Positions 53,425 to 62,964 of a stretch of DNA of 64,000 nucleotides are shown here, in pieces. Under the pieces are notes generated by a model. The model made no database searches. It had not been told where the DNA came from and was given only the letters and a program-made list of their open reading frames with translations. Each line of letters begins with the position of its first letter. The stretch's first letter is position 1. Source of the DNA: Sporolactobacillus terrae DSM 11697 (GTDB taxonomy: Bacteria > Bacillota > Bacilli > Bacillales > Sporolactobacillaceae); the NCBI RefSeq assembly GCF_000648615.1, contig NZ_JFZC01000084.1, forward strand, positions 1 through 64,000. The letters are read 5' to 3'. The translations under genes and the position numbers were made by a program.

Positions 53425-54657
53425 ATGGAAAATTTTGAAAAACTGCTCGATCACTACGCCGATATTACGGTTAAAGTTGGCTTAAATGTGCAGAAGGATC
53501 AGGAAGTCATGATCTTCGCACCAATTGAATCGCCGGAGATTGTGCGTAAGGTCGTGAAAAAAGCTTATGAAGCCGGCGCGCGAAATGTTTATGTCGAATG
53601 GAATGATGAAGCATTGACCCGCCTCAGACTCAGCCTTGCTCCTGAAGCATCGTTAAATACGTTCCCGACATGGAAAGCTCGCGCACATCAAGAACTGTCG
53701 GATCAAAAGGCTGCGTTTCTTTATATTTACTCGCCGAATCCTGATCTGCTGAACGGCATTGACGCGAAACGAATTGCCGCAGCGCAAAAGGCGGCTGCAG
53801 CAGCAAACAAGCAATTCTCAAATGATAAGAGCAGCGCGAAGGTTAGCTGGACGATTATCTCAGTGCCAACGCTGGCCTGGTCGAAAAAGATCTTCCCGGA
53901 CCTCCCTGCTGATGAACGCATCGATGCACTATGGAAACAGATCTTTGCGATTACACGTGCGGATGCAGCCGACCCTGAGACTGCATGGAAAAAGCATATC
54001 CAGTCCTTAAGCGACAAACTGGATGACTTCAACTCGGCGCGGTTTAAAAAACTGCACTACAAGGGTCCGGGCACAGATCTTGTGATTGAGCTTCCTGACA
54101 AGCATCTGTGGGCGGGCGGTGGAATGGTTAACGATCAGGGCATTCCGTTCCAGCCGAATATGCCAACTGAAGAAATCTTCACCTTGCCGCTGAAAACAGG
54201 AGTAAACGGTACCGTTGCAAGTACGAAGCCGCTCAACTTCGGCGGAAACCTGATCAATCAGTTCTCACTCACATTTAAAGAGGGAAAAATTGTTGATTAT
54301 GCTGCAAAGCAAGGTTTGGATACACTGCGTCAGATCATTGAAACGGATGAAGGCTCGCATTACCTTGGCGAAGTTTCGTTAGTCCCGCATCACTCACCGA
54401 TCTCGGATACAAATTTGATTTTCTATAATACGTTGTTTGATGAAAATGCTTCATGCCACCTCGCGATCGGTCACTCCTACCCGTTTAATTATCAAGGCGG
54501 TCGGAAGATGACCTTAGACGAGTTAAGCACGCACGGGGCCAACCAAAGCTTGATGCATGTTGACTTCATGATTGGATCCGGCGAGTTGGACATCGATGCT
54601 GAGGCTACAGACGGAACGCTAACTCCAATCTTCCGCAGCGGCAACTGGGTGATCTGA
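53425..54657 (+). CDS. M29-family aminopeptidase (AmpS-like)
   Basis: This protein of about 410 aa starts at 53425 (MENFEKLLDHYADITVKVGL) after a TGGAGGTG site. It shows the M29 pattern throughout, with metal-site segments NMPTEEIFTLPLKTGVNGTV (first Glu), DEGSHYLGEVSLVPHHSPI, FDENASCHLAIGHSYPF and HVDFMIGSGELDIDA. It removes N-terminal residues from peptides in the cytoplasm using Zn/Co. Length is normal. Confidence 0.92.
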   Translation: MENFEKLLDHYADITVKVGLNVQKDQEVMIFAPIESPEIVRKVVKKAYEAGARNVYVEWNDEALTRLRLSLAPEASLNTFPTWKARAHQELSDQKAAFLYIYSPNPDLLNGIDAKRIAAAQKAAAAANKQFSNDKSSAKVSWTIISVPTLAWSKKIFPDLPADERIDALWKQIFAITRADAADPETAWKKHIQSLSDKLDDFNSARFKKLHYKGPGTDLVIELPDKHLWAGGGMVNDQGIPFQPNMPTEEIFTLPLKTGVNGTVASTKPLNFGGNLINQFSLTFKEGKIVDYAAKQGLDTLRQIIETDEGSHYLGEVSLVPHHSPISDTNLIFYNTLFDENASCHLAIGHSYPFNYQGGRKMTLDELSTHGANQSLMHVDFMIGSGELDIDAEATDGTLTPIFRSGNWVI

Positions 54658-54732
54658 AACAAACGAAAAAGCGCCAAGCAAACCGTTATTCACGATGCCT
54701 TCCTCCCCTGGCGTGCCGCTCTATTGGATACC

Positions 54733-54769
54733 AAAAAAAGTCACCCGATGTACTAGGGTGACTTTTTTT
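54733..54769. terminator. bidirectional terminator between aminopeptidase and chemoreceptor genes
   Basis: AAAAAAAGTCACCC and GGGTGACTTTTTTT form a strong stem around GATGTACTA, usable in both directions. Confidence 0.85.
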
Positions 54770-54779
54770 ACTAGATTGC

Positions 54780-56879
54780 TTAAATTTTAAACCGTTTGAT
54801 TTCTTCTTGCATGATTTGTGCTTGTTGTTCTAGCTCACCGGCAAGCCGGTTCAGCTCTTCCATTGATGCGGTCTGTTCTTGAACAGATGCGCTCATTTCT
54901 TCCGTGCTTGCCGCGGTCTCCTCGCTCGTTGCGGCAATCGTTTGTGCACCTTGTGTGACCTGTTCAATTTGTTGATGCGTCATGATGATCGCATCGGCAA
55001 TCGTCTCCATGCCTTTAACATTTTGTTGAATCGTTTTCTCGATTTCCTTAAATGCATGATTTGATTCTGAGACTGCATTAGTCTGACCTTGAAGGACCGT
55101 AGCGGTCTGATCACAATAGGCAACGGCCTGCTTAATTTCTTCATTCATTGATTGAACCGACGCGGTTACTTCTTTTAAAGAATCGTTGGTTTGCTGAGCC
55201 AGCTTGCGAATTTCACCTGCGACAACGGCAAATCCCTTGCCATGTTCGCCTGCATGTGCCGCTTCAATGCTTGCGTTCAGCGACAACAGATTGGTTCTTC
55301 GCGCAATACCATCGAGAACATCAACAATCTGGTGCACATTTTTTGCATGCTCATCAAGCTTCTGCACCGTAGTGATGATTTTGTGGGTCGTATCCGCCGA
55401 CGACCTCGACTGGCTGGACAAATGATTCATTTTCTCGCGTCCGCCACTCGCATGATCCTTCATCTGGTTGGCTCCAGCAAGTGCCTCTTTACTTTGCTGA
55501 TCAATTTGGTTTACTTGTTGCAACAACTTCTGAAGTGACGCTTGGCTTTCATCGATTGAGGCCGATTGATTCGACGCTCCTGCCGCAATTTCCGTCACAG
55601 TAGCAGTGATTTCATTCGCCGAAGCTACGTTTTCCTCACTGCTGGCAACCAAGGTCTGTGATGCGCCGGTAATCTGTTGCGATACATCCGCCATCTTTTT
55701 CAGTGCTTGACGGTTCGTACGGGCAAGCGCGTTGATGCTGTGCGTCAATTGCGCAAATTCATCTTTGCCTTCAATCGGGATGACAACCGTCAAATCGCCC
55801 TTTTCAATTTTACCTGCTGCCGTTTGAATCTTCTTCAATCGTTTAAGCATGACGCCGAACACATAGATGATATACAAGATGGCAACCGCAATGATGATTA
55901 AAATGGTTAACACAGACGGCAGTGCGATTAGATTCGCTTTGTTGGCGATTTCGCCATTATCAATGATCCCGAGCAGCGTCCAACCGGAAGTTTTATTTGT
56001 TTTGAACACGACCAGCCGTTTTACGCCGTCAATCGTTGCATAAAAACTTCCGTTCTTCCCCATTTGATGCATTTTTTTATAAAAATCCTGTTTGGCAACA
56101 CTTTTGCCGACTTGATCCTGGTTTGCTGATGCAATATAGGTCCCCTTGCTATCCAGCAACGCGGCATAGCCGTTGTCGCCCAGTTTTGAAGCACTGACCT
56201 CACGAACAATCGATTGGATGAACAGATCCATTTTGATGACACCTTTGACACGATTGCCGTCAACCACTGCCTGTTCAACACTGACAACATTCTGCTTGGT
56301 CACTTGGTCAATATAGGGGTCCGTCCAAATGGACTTGCCCTTACCGGCGGCCCCTTCCTGGTACCATCTTTCTGCCGTTGGGTCATAGCTGCTTGAAAAG
56401 AAATAAAGCGGCGAACGGACAATGTCCTTTTTTGCAGAAGCATAAGTTAATGCCTGGTACTTGGTATTTGAACTGAGTACATTTTCAAAGCTTTGCTGTA
56501 TTTGATTAAAATTTTTGTCCACGTTGTTTAACATTGGGTTTATCGTAAACTGACGGACAACCGACTGCGCATCGTCAAAATAGGTATTAAACGTTTGATC
56601 GGTGGCGTTCAGCTGCTGAGTTGTTGCGGTGGTCAGCTGTTCACGAATCAATCGTGCACCATAGAAATAACTGAATGCTGCACCAATGATGCTGACGATC
56701 ACCATTACCGACACGATTGGAATCAGCAGCTGCTTGCGAAGGCTCATATTCTGCAACGCCCGTCCGTTTATGTAGCCAAAGAGATGCTGAATAAAACGGA
56801 TCACACGATTATCCTTCTCTTCAATGCGGTGCGGTTTGTTCCTTAACTTTTTATCTTTTTTTGTTTCTTTTTTCCCCAA
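54780..56879 (-). CDS. methyl-accepting chemotaxis protein with dCache sensor
   Basis: This 699-aa receptor has an unusually long, highly basic N-terminal tail (residues 1-45), a first membrane helix (LLIPIVSVMVIVSIIGAAFSY), and an extracellular dCache-type domain (about 75-325, with YFFSSSYDPTAERWYQEG and VVDGNRVKGVIKMDLF). A second helix, HAMP (about 350-400) and the signalling hairpin with LDGIARRTNLLSLNASIEAA and [20 protein letters not shown] complete it. It should bind a small molecule, perhaps an amino or organic acid, outside. It precedes another receptor gene in the same direction. Confidence 0.92.
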   Translation of the reverse strand: MGKKETKKDKKLRNKPHRIEEKDNRVIRFIQHLFGYINGRALQNMSLRKQLLIPIVSVMVIVSIIGAAFSYFYGARLIREQLTTATTQQLNATDQTFNTYFDDAQSVVRQFTINPMLNNVDKNFNQIQQSFENVLSSNTKYQALTYASAKKDIVRSPLYFFSSSYDPTAERWYQEGAAGKGKSIWTDPYIDQVTKQNVVSVEQAVVDGNRVKGVIKMDLFIQSIVREVSASKLGDNGYAALLDSKGTYIASANQDQVGKSVAKQDFYKKMHQMGKNGSFYATIDGVKRLVVFKTNKTSGWTLLGIIDNGEIANKANLIALPSVLTILIIIAVAILYIIYVFGVMLKRLKKIQTAAGKIEKGDLTVVIPIEGKDEFAQLTHSINALARTNRQALKKMADVSQQITGASQTLVASSEENVASANEITATVTEIAAGASNQSASIDESQASLQKLLQQVNQIDQQSKEALAGANQMKDHASGGREKMNHLSSQSRSSADTTHKIITTVQKLDEHAKNVHQIVDVLDGIARRTNLLSLNASIEAAHAGEHGKGFAVVAGEIRKLAQQTNDSLKEVTASVQSMNEEIKQAVAYCDQTATVLQGQTNAVSESNHAFKEIEKTIQQNVKGMETIADAIIMTHQQIEQVTQGAQTIAATSEETAASTEEMSASVQEQTASMEELNRLAGELEQQAQIMQEEIKRFKI

Positions 56880-56924
56880 GTATCTCTCCCCCTAAATCTG
56901 CCGAAATTGCACGCCGGCTTCTCT

Positions 56925-58217
56925 TTATTTTGTTTGCCTGTCACTGCATAGCATCGCACGAATCGCTTCTGCATCGCTCTCCAAATCGGCTGCCAGCTTG
57001 CTTAGATGATCCAGCCCGGCGGTTTGCTCCTCGATCGATGCCGTTGCTTGTTCGGTACCTGCCGCGTTCTGCTCGCTGATTTGTGCCATGCCGTCGATGG
57101 TTGTCTTGATCTCCTGAGTGCGTTCCGACATCTCTTTAATCGATGCTGTGATCATGCCGATTTGTTTCCGGTTCTCCGCAACAGCCTCCGTAATCTGTGC
57201 TGAAGCTTTTTCAAAGTCGGCGACAACGACAAACTGTTCTTCAAGCACTTTGCTCGTCTTGCCGGCAAAGGTGACGGTGTGCGCCGTGTCGGCGCGAATG
57301 CCATTAATTAATTCAGAGATTTCGTTCAGCGCTTGATCCGTCTGTTCCGACAATTTACGCACTTCATCCGCAACAACGGCAAATCCTTTTCCCTGTTCAC
57401 CGGCACGTGCCGCTTCAATTGCCGCATTTAGCGCCAAAAGATTGGTCTGCCCGGCAATTTCCGATACATCCGTTATAATCTGACCGACATTTTTCGAGCG
57501 TGCCTCTAATGAAGCAATGGCATCGATAATGTCCGCGGTTGCACTGATTGTGCGTTCCGAGTGCTTGCGCAGCTTAGTGACCGATTGTTTATTTCGGTCC
57601 GAGACGTCGATAAGCTGCTCTGCCCCGGTACTCATCAGAGCAGTTTGTTCTTCAATCTCGTTCGTCCGTTCTTTTAACTGATCGGTTGCCTGTTTATTTT
57701 TGCTCATGAGTTCCGCTTGATCCGAGGCACCTGCGGCAATTTCACTCATCGCCGATCCGATCTCGCTTGAGGAGGCGCGATGTTCTTCGACATTGGCCGC
57801 AATCGTTTGCGATGCATTCTTCACCTTCTCAGAAACATCCGTCATCATACCGACACGCGCGTGGTTCGTCTGAATCATGCGGTTGATGTCTGCAGCAAGC
57901 CGCGACAATTCATCGTTTTCCGTATCATGAGCGATCGTTTGCAGATCTCCTTCCTCTGCTTTGCTCACGGCTGCCCGCAGCCGTTTTACGCGAAGATTAT
58001 AGGCGTTGAAAATGCCATATAAGGAAGCAACACCAATAATAAGGACTGCGACCGCTGCGCCAAACGCAGCGATCAGCCATTCATTGCGCCCAAAGAAATA
58101 GAATAGAAAAGCAGTGGCTAGAGCGCCAAGACAAAAGATCGCAAAATAAGCACTGTGGAGGTTGTACCTCCTTGGCGTTCGTTTGTTGTTTTTATTGTTC
58201 TTCTCTGAAGTTTCCAC
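56925..58217 (-). CDS. chemotaxis receptor without external sensor domain
   Basis: This protein of about 430 aa starts at GTG 58217 after a GGGAGGAATC site; the longer ATG frame has none. Two adjacent membrane helices ([19 protein letters not shown] and [20 protein letters not shown]) are joined by about five residues, so there is no external sensor. A HAMP-like segment and the MCP hairpin follow ([40 protein letters not shown]). It probably senses an internal or membrane signal. A SigD-like promoter lies upstream. Confidence 0.88.
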   Translation of the reverse strand: METSEKNNKNNKRTPRRYNLHSAYFAIFCLGALATAFLFYFFGRNEWLIAAFGAAVAVLIIGVASLYGIFNAYNLRVKRLRAAVSKAEEGDLQTIAHDTENDELSRLAADINRMIQTNHARVGMMTDVSEKVKNASQTIAANVEEHRASSSEIGSAMSEIAAGASDQAELMSKNKQATDQLKERTNEIEEQTALMSTGAEQLIDVSDRNKQSVTKLRKHSERTISATADIIDAIASLEARSKNVGQIITDVSEIAGQTNLLALNAAIEAARAGEQGKGFAVVADEVRKLSEQTDQALNEISELINGIRADTAHTVTFAGKTSKVLEEQFVVVADFEKASAQITEAVAENRKQIGMITASIKEMSERTQEIKTTIDGMAQISEQNAAGTEQATASIEEQTAGLDHLSKLAADLESDAEAIRAMLCSDRQTK

Positions 58218-58284
58218 CGATGATTCCTCCCGCAAAAAAACCAATCGTTTACCATTCACAAACTGAAGTGACTATACGCTCTTT

Positions 58285-58312
58285 ATATCGGTTTATAACC
58301 TTAAAAGGTTTA
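58285..58312 (-). promoter_or_regulatory. SigD-type promoter of the second chemoreceptor
   Basis: On the minus strand TAAA (58309-58312), 16 bases, then ACCGATAT (58285-58292), close to the flagellar sigma consensus, about 70 bases before the GTG start. It lies just outside the 3' end of the VanZ gene. Confidence 0.6.
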
Positions 58313-58324
58313 AAGCGTTTTGCC

Positions 58325-58870
58325 TTATTCACGCTGACTCTGCCCAAAATGCGTCGTCCGTTGCGGCTGATGACTGCCAGTGTAAAACAGGTAATAGTAC
58401 ACGTCGAGCAGAAATACGATCACCATCGCCAGAACCATGCCTGAAAAATCAAAGGTAAACGTATCGATCAGATGTCCGGTACGTCCCGGCACAAAAGTCT
58501 GATGCCATTCATCGAACATGGCATAGCAAAGTGAAATGGCCGGTCCGCAAAGGTAGCAAAGCAGACGCGGCATCACCGTTGTCATGAACAGATTGATCAG
58601 CATAAAGGTCAGTAAGCAGTATTCTGCCACATGGCTTGCCTTGCGAAACACAAATTCAAACAGTGCATACGGGTCATCAGAGGTCACATGCTGCCCGCTG
58701 TAGTAGAAATCAACATGCGGAAAGGTTTCCGCTGTCCACTGGAAATGTGCCTTTAAAAACGGCTGGAGATCCTGTTCGGCATAGGGGGTCGATGAGCCTT
58801 TGTAGATTAAGCCGATAATCACTAGAATAAGGACGAGCCAGAAAAAGAACGCTTTACGATTTTTCAGCAT
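58325..58870 (-). CDS. VanZ-family membrane protein
   Basis: This protein of about 181 aa starts at 58870 (MLKNRKAFFFWLVLILVIIG) after a GGGAGATGG site. It has four or five membrane helices and the VanZ block ASHVAEYCLLTFMLINL, LCYAMFDEWHQTFVPGRTGHLIDTFTFDFSG. VanZ proteins are small membrane proteins, one of which gives teicoplanin resistance; most have no known role. It lies upstream of the second chemoreceptor gene, 107 bases away. Confidence 0.88.
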   Translation of the reverse strand: MLKNRKAFFFWLVLILVIIGLIYKGSSTPYAEQDLQPFLKAHFQWTAETFPHVDFYYSGQHVTSDDPYALFEFVFRKASHVAEYCLLTFMLINLFMTTVMPRLLCYLCGPAISLCYAMFDEWHQTFVPGRTGHLIDTFTFDFSGMVLAMVIVFLLDVYYYLFYTGSHQPQRTTHFGQSQRE

Positions 58871-59227
58871 TTTTCCATCTCCCATCATAAATATGTATCT
58901 ATAAAAAGTTTTCTCACAGCGCAAGAATCATCGTTTTCACATCATTATTGTAAATTTTTTTTTACAAATGCTTCATTAATTTTCAATTATAACGTAAATA
59001 CCACCGGCTGGTGCAGAGGTATTTTGCCGCAGCCTGAAAATACTGCTTTTCACGCCTTTAAAAACACTACGCAACGGCTTCGCACGATGTTTCCGTATCT
59101 GCTGAAAAAAATTTTGCAAACACTTGTTGCACGCTTCCATACTCAAGCATTCGATCAAAATGAAAAAAGGTTAAACATAACCGGATGAATAACGGGAAAA
59201 CTATAGTGATAAAAAGGAGGTAAATCC
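58871..59227. other. intergenic stretch, nothing recognised
   Basis: AT-rich DNA between divergent genes. A 60-codon minus-strand frame (58976-59158) has no ribosome site. I see no structured RNA. Confidence 0.4.
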
Positions 59228-59374
59228 ATGAACAAAGAACAAGAATTGAAACGCCAGTTTAAGACGCGGGAAAACACCGGAGAGCACCGAAATGGCCGGC
59301 TTGCACAACAAAAAAATCACAGTGACGGTCACGAGGTGCCAAATGAGTATACCAGTCACGACGATCAAAAGTGA
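59228..59374 (+). CDS. 48-aa hydrophilic protein, function unknown
   Basis: A perfect AAAAGGAGGTAAATCC ribosome site precedes an ATG that opens a 48-codon frame: MNKEQELKRQFKTRENTGEH, then RNGRLAQQKNHSDGHEVPNE and YTSHDDQK. The product is very hydrophilic and probably unstructured, like small acid- or stress-type proteins of Bacillales. An intrinsic terminator follows within 15 bases, so the gene is a complete monocistronic unit. No family is recognised. Confidence 0.6.
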   Translation: MNKEQELKRQFKTRENTGEHRNGRLAQQKNHSDGHEVPNEYTSHDDQK

Positions 59375-59378
59375 CCGA

Positions 59379-60718
59379 TTAAATTCGGGATGCCTGATTA
59401 TAGTAGGCATCCCTATTTTTTTGCGGAACCATCCCGCCGCCGGTCGCCCAAAACAAGTGAACCGCTTGATTCATTTTAGCGACCAGCTCATGGCGTTCTA
59501 AATAACGTTTGCCTTCCTTAGTGCTGAGGAGCCGTTTCGGACCGATGAATCCGGCAGCTGCTGAAGGTTCAATCCAATGATTTTCTGTGTCTTTCAGCGC
59601 CTTGAGGATTCGAAACAAATCGGAATCCTGGACCGTCATGCATCCGGAAATCAACGAACCAACCGCTTTTCCAGCGAATGCTGAGGGGCGTGGCACGGCA
59701 AGTCCATCGGCCGCCGTGCGATTGTCTAATCCAAAATCGCAAACAGAGACCTTGTCGTGAAGCCCGGTAAGCAAACCGAGTAAAAAGCACGGCGCATGCG
59801 TCGGCTCAACAAAGAAGACATGGACCGCATCGCCAAAAACCTGCTTTAGCCCAAGGGTCACACCACCGGGGGCGCCGCCAACGCCGCATGGCAGATAAAC
59901 AAACAACGGGTGGTCGCGATCAACGACCACGCCTGACTTGCTCAATTGACGCTGCAGCCGCGCGCCGGCAGTCGCATAGCCGACAAACAAATCGTTTGAT
60001 TGTTCATCATCAATAAAATGACAGTGCGGATCTTGGCGCGCTTGATTGCGCCCTTCTTGAACCGCTTTACTGTAATCCGACTCATATTCTTTGACCGATG
60101 CCCCTTGCTTACGAAGCATTCTCTTTTTCCAAGCGCTGGCATCGCGCGACATGTGTACAGTGGTTTGAAAACCAAGTTTCGCCCCGACAATGCCGATACT
60201 CAGTCCCAAATTGCCGGTCGAACCAACGGCTAACGCATAATTGGCGAAGAACGCGCGGAACGTTGCCTCAGCAAGGCAAGCGTAGTTTTCGTTTTTACTG
60301 AGACGTCCCGCGCGGATTGCTAGATCTTCCGCGGTTTTCAGCACCTCATAGATCCCGCCGCGCGCTTTAATCGAACCAGAAATCGGCAGTTCACTGTCTG
60401 CCTTCATTAAAAATGTACCGGGAACCTGCCTCTTTAGCTGCTGATCCAGCCATTTTTGAAAGGAAGGCAGCGCATAGATCGGCGACTCAATGATCCCTTC
60501 GCTGCCTCGGGTTTCCGGGAATGCTTTTACCAGATAGGGTGCAAATCGGCGCAGGCGCGCTTCGGCATCGGCAACATCATCCGCCGACACCAAGGACGCG
60601 GCTTGCTGTCATAGGCTGGATTCAGCCATAACACGTCTTCGCACGCCTCCAGAGTACGGATCACCGGCTCCGACTTTTCCCATTGCGCACGCGCGCTCGT
60701 ACCTATCCTCTGATCCAT
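59379..60718 (-). pseudogene. dsdA: frameshifted D-serine ammonia-lyase
   Basis: Two frames together give one protein of about 445 aa. The N-terminal frame (60718 to 60527) reads MDQRIGTSARAQWEKSEPVI and ECEDVLWLNPAYDSKPRP; the next begins VSADDVADAEARLRRFAPYL. The expected join is SKPRPLVSADDV, so one base appears missing near 60600 (CGTCC-TTG). The rest is typical DsdA: SGSIKARGGIYE with the PLP lysine, AVGSTGNLGLSIG, YLPCGVGGAPGGVT and LFWATGGGMVP. The enzyme would deaminate D-serine to pyruvate. As read it is inactive, unless the missing base is an assembly error. Confidence 0.85.
59387..59423 (+). terminator. terminator of the 48-aa gene, inside the 3' end of dsdA
   Basis: GGGATGCC and GGCATCCC form an 8-bp stem around an 11-base loop, then TATTTTTTT. 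It overlaps the last codons of the convergent dsdA. Confidence 0.8.
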
Positions 60719-60729
60719 GAATTGTCCCC

Positions 60730-61464
60730 CTAATTCTTTTTTTCAGAGCGTGGCTTGCTCTTTTCCAGCGAATCCAACAGATCAAAAACTAATTGAAAAT
60801 TAGTATACCGTTGCAGCGAATGCATTCCTTTTTCAATGAAGCTCCAGGTCTCATCAATTGAACCGGCAACTGCAAACGGCTGGTTATGAAAAAAATAATA
60901 AAAATGTTGCGGATCTTCTCGGCATGCCTGTTCAAATGCACGGGATTGATTGATTTTTTCCTCAATCGTCATATTGCGTTTATGATGCATCACATGATCC
61001 AGATTACAAGAAAAATAGAGGAGAAAATAGTAGATTCCCGCCATGATTTCATCGGACGTTCGCATCGTGTGCAGCTCTGAGGCTTTGATTCGATTCCTTT
61101 TTTGAATATACTGCTGAATGCCCGAATTTGCCACCATAATTCCTGATTCTTGGTAGACCGGCGCGCGCCCAACCGATGCGTTCACCCTCACATCGTCCGC
61201 AGCAACAAATGTACCATCCGTATCGGTCACCTGAATGACTGCCGCGATCTCTTGTTTGCGGTATTTCGTTTCATGCATCATTTTGCGCACCTGGTCACCC
61301 ACGCGTCCCTTCACATTTTTGCGTATGCCCGGTCGTGTAAACAGATCGCCATGGGTCACATGGATAGCGACCCTGTACTTGTCGGGAACATATCGGCGAA
61401 TGGCCGCCAGCGCACGCTCATCAGAAACGCCTTCAACAAGAAAGACAAGGACTTTTTTAGGCAT
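60730..61464 (-). CDS. TOPRIM-like nuclease partner of an ABC-type ATPase (defence-like)
   Basis: This protein of about 244 aa starts at 61464 (MPKKVLVFLVEGVSDERALA) after a GGCAGGTG site; its ATG overlaps the stop region of the upstream ATPase gene by eight bases. The opening VLVFLVEGVSDERAL has the glutamate of a TOPRIM fold, and VIQVTDTDGTF supplies a DxD, as in the TOPRIM halves of OLD-family and PARIS/AbiL-type nucleases. The C-terminus (RTSDEIMAGIYYFLLYFSCN, then LDHVMHHKRNMTIEEKI) is helical. Together with the ATPase it forms a compact pair. A role in phage defence is inferred from context and family resemblance. Confidence 0.65.
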   Translation of the reverse strand: MPKKVLVFLVEGVSDERALAAIRRYVPDKYRVAIHVTHGDLFTRPGIRKNVKGRVGDQVRKMMHETKYRKQEIAAVIQVTDTDGTFVAADDVRVNASVGRAPVYQESGIMVANSGIQQYIQKRNRIKASELHTMRTSDEIMAGIYYFLLYFSCNLDHVMHHKRNMTIEEKINQSRAFEQACREDPQHFYYFFHNQPFAVAGSIDETWSFIEKGMHSLQRYTNFQLVFDLLDSLEKSKPRSEKKN

Positions 61465-62866
61465 TGTTTTGTTCACCTGCCTCATCAAATGCCTCCATGA
61501 TCTCGTAACGATCGGTCGGTTGATAAACCTCGTCGCCATCGTTCCCGAGCTGAATGGCACGAAGGTAGACATCACGGATGTTGCTGCTGTCGCGAATCCC
61601 TTTCAAGACAATGTAGCGATTTTCCGGATTAGCTGAAGTGAAGACAAGATTGTCCTTCTCAAGCACTTCCAACAGCCTGAGATTGTGCGAGGTAAACAGA
61701 AGCTGTCCTTTGCCGCTGTCCTTGAGAATTTTCACCAGTTCGCCAAGCAGAAATTCGTAAATACCGGCATCCAGTTCGTCGATCACGATACAGGCATTCA
61801 TATCGTTGTACATCACGATCAATGAACTAAGTACAGCCACCAGTTTCTTGATACCGTCCGATTCACAGGAAATCGGAAGCAGGCGCCCTTCGCGCCGTGC
61901 GGCTAATTCGATGCGTACGCCCCTACCGCCGCCCTCCATGATCTGATCGCCAAGCTTTCTTACCTCCACGGTCAATCCGGGCACTATTTCTTTGAGAATT
62001 TTGCTAATCGCTTGAAACATCTGCGTCAGCAGCTCATAAGTCTTTCGGTCCACCTTTTTCGGATGATTGATCGGCAGTTCAATCACACCGTAGTCCTCTT
62101 TATTAGTGCTGCTATAGTGAATCGGAATCGACACATCGGCAAGCGACCTCCCTGAATCATGATTGCTGAGCACAAACAGCCGCGCAGCGAACACCTGCTT
62201 CAACGCCCGCACCAGTTGATAGGGCAATTCATCCAAAGTCTGCTCAAGCAAGCCAAAATTGTCCTTACGAAAAATGAATGAAGTATGCTGCTGTTGCGCC
62301 AAAACAGCACTCACTTTGTATGAAACGAAGCGATCATCTTTTCTTGATCGCATCTTTGACGCAACCGTATTAGGCGCCGCTTTTGTTTCCCGTCCTGCTT
62401 GCGTAAATGCAATTAAGGTCCTGTACCGCGCGCCCTTTACCAATTGCTTGTAACGAATTTCCTCATGGGTAACGGTCACCGGATCGCGCTGACGATCATT
62501 GGCCAAATTCACTGCATCATCGGCATCCAGATCACGTTTCGTCAGGGAAAAATCATAGACAACCTCATAGTGTTTGTTCGCCATTCCAATCAAGAAGGTA
62601 AAAAGAAAACGCGCCGTATCGCTGCGCTGATAGATCAACCGGTCAATGCCCGACTCAAGCGGCCCACCGTTCAGCAGCGTGCGCACCACTTGAAACGCCG
62701 AAACAATCGCCGTTTTGCCCGACCCGTTTTGCCCATACACACCCAGCACATCCGCACGTTTCAGCGAATGACTTTTCGAACAAGGAAAATACAGCTTACC
62801 TTGAACAACATTTTTGCAGTTCTGTAATTCAACACTCGAGACTCTGACGTTAACAGCCATATCCAT
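61457..62866 (-). CDS. AAA_15/AAA_21-type ABC ATPase (defence-like)
   Basis: This protein of about 469 aa starts at 62866 (MDMAVNVRVSSVELQNCKNV) after a GAGGTGAGGGG run. It is an ABC/SMC-like ATPase with Walker A VYGQNGSGKTA (about 43-53), a signature-like CESDGIKKLVAVLSSL, Walker B ACIVIDELDAGI and H-loop LLFTSHNLRLL. The fusion of an N-terminal strand region and a long insert is seen in OLD-like ATPases, AriA of PARIS and AbiL-type proteins. Its stop overlaps the TOPRIM gene. It probably senses a phage trigger and licenses the nuclease. It sits next to two CRISPR elements. Confidence 0.7.
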   Translation of the reverse strand: MDMAVNVRVSSVELQNCKNVVQGKLYFPCSKSHSLKRADVLGVYGQNGSGKTAIVSAFQVVRTLLNGGPLESGIDRLIYQRSDTARFLFTFLIGMANKHYEVVYDFSLTKRDLDADDAVNLANDRQRDPVTVTHEEIRYKQLVKGARYRTLIAFTQAGRETKAAPNTVASKMRSRKDDRFVSYKVSAVLAQQQHTSFIFRKDNFGLLEQTLDELPYQLVRALKQVFAARLFVLSNHDSGRSLADVSIPIHYSSTNKEDYGVIELPINHPKKVDRKTYELLTQMFQAISKILKEIVPGLTVEVRKLGDQIMEGGGRGVRIELAARREGRLLPISCESDGIKKLVAVLSSLIVMYNDMNACIVIDELDAGIYEFLLGELVKILKDSGKGQLLFTSHNLRLLEVLEKDNLVFTSANPENRYIVLKGIRDSSNIRDVYLRAIQLGNDGDEVYQPTDRYEIMEAFDEAGEQNNA

Positions 62867-62964
62867 ACCCCTCACCTCATCAGACACATAGCATTATTAT
62901 CTGAATCCACGGCGGTTTGTATACATTGGTTACTATTAGAACACGGAATATGGAGATGAAAAAA

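Noticed and set aside
58976-59158. 60-codon minus-strand frame upstream of VanZ
   Set aside because: No ribosome site and no protein-like pattern.
59201-59410. 69-codon minus-strand frame over the 48-aa gene
   Set aside because: It is the antisense shadow of a frame with a perfect ribosome site and terminator.
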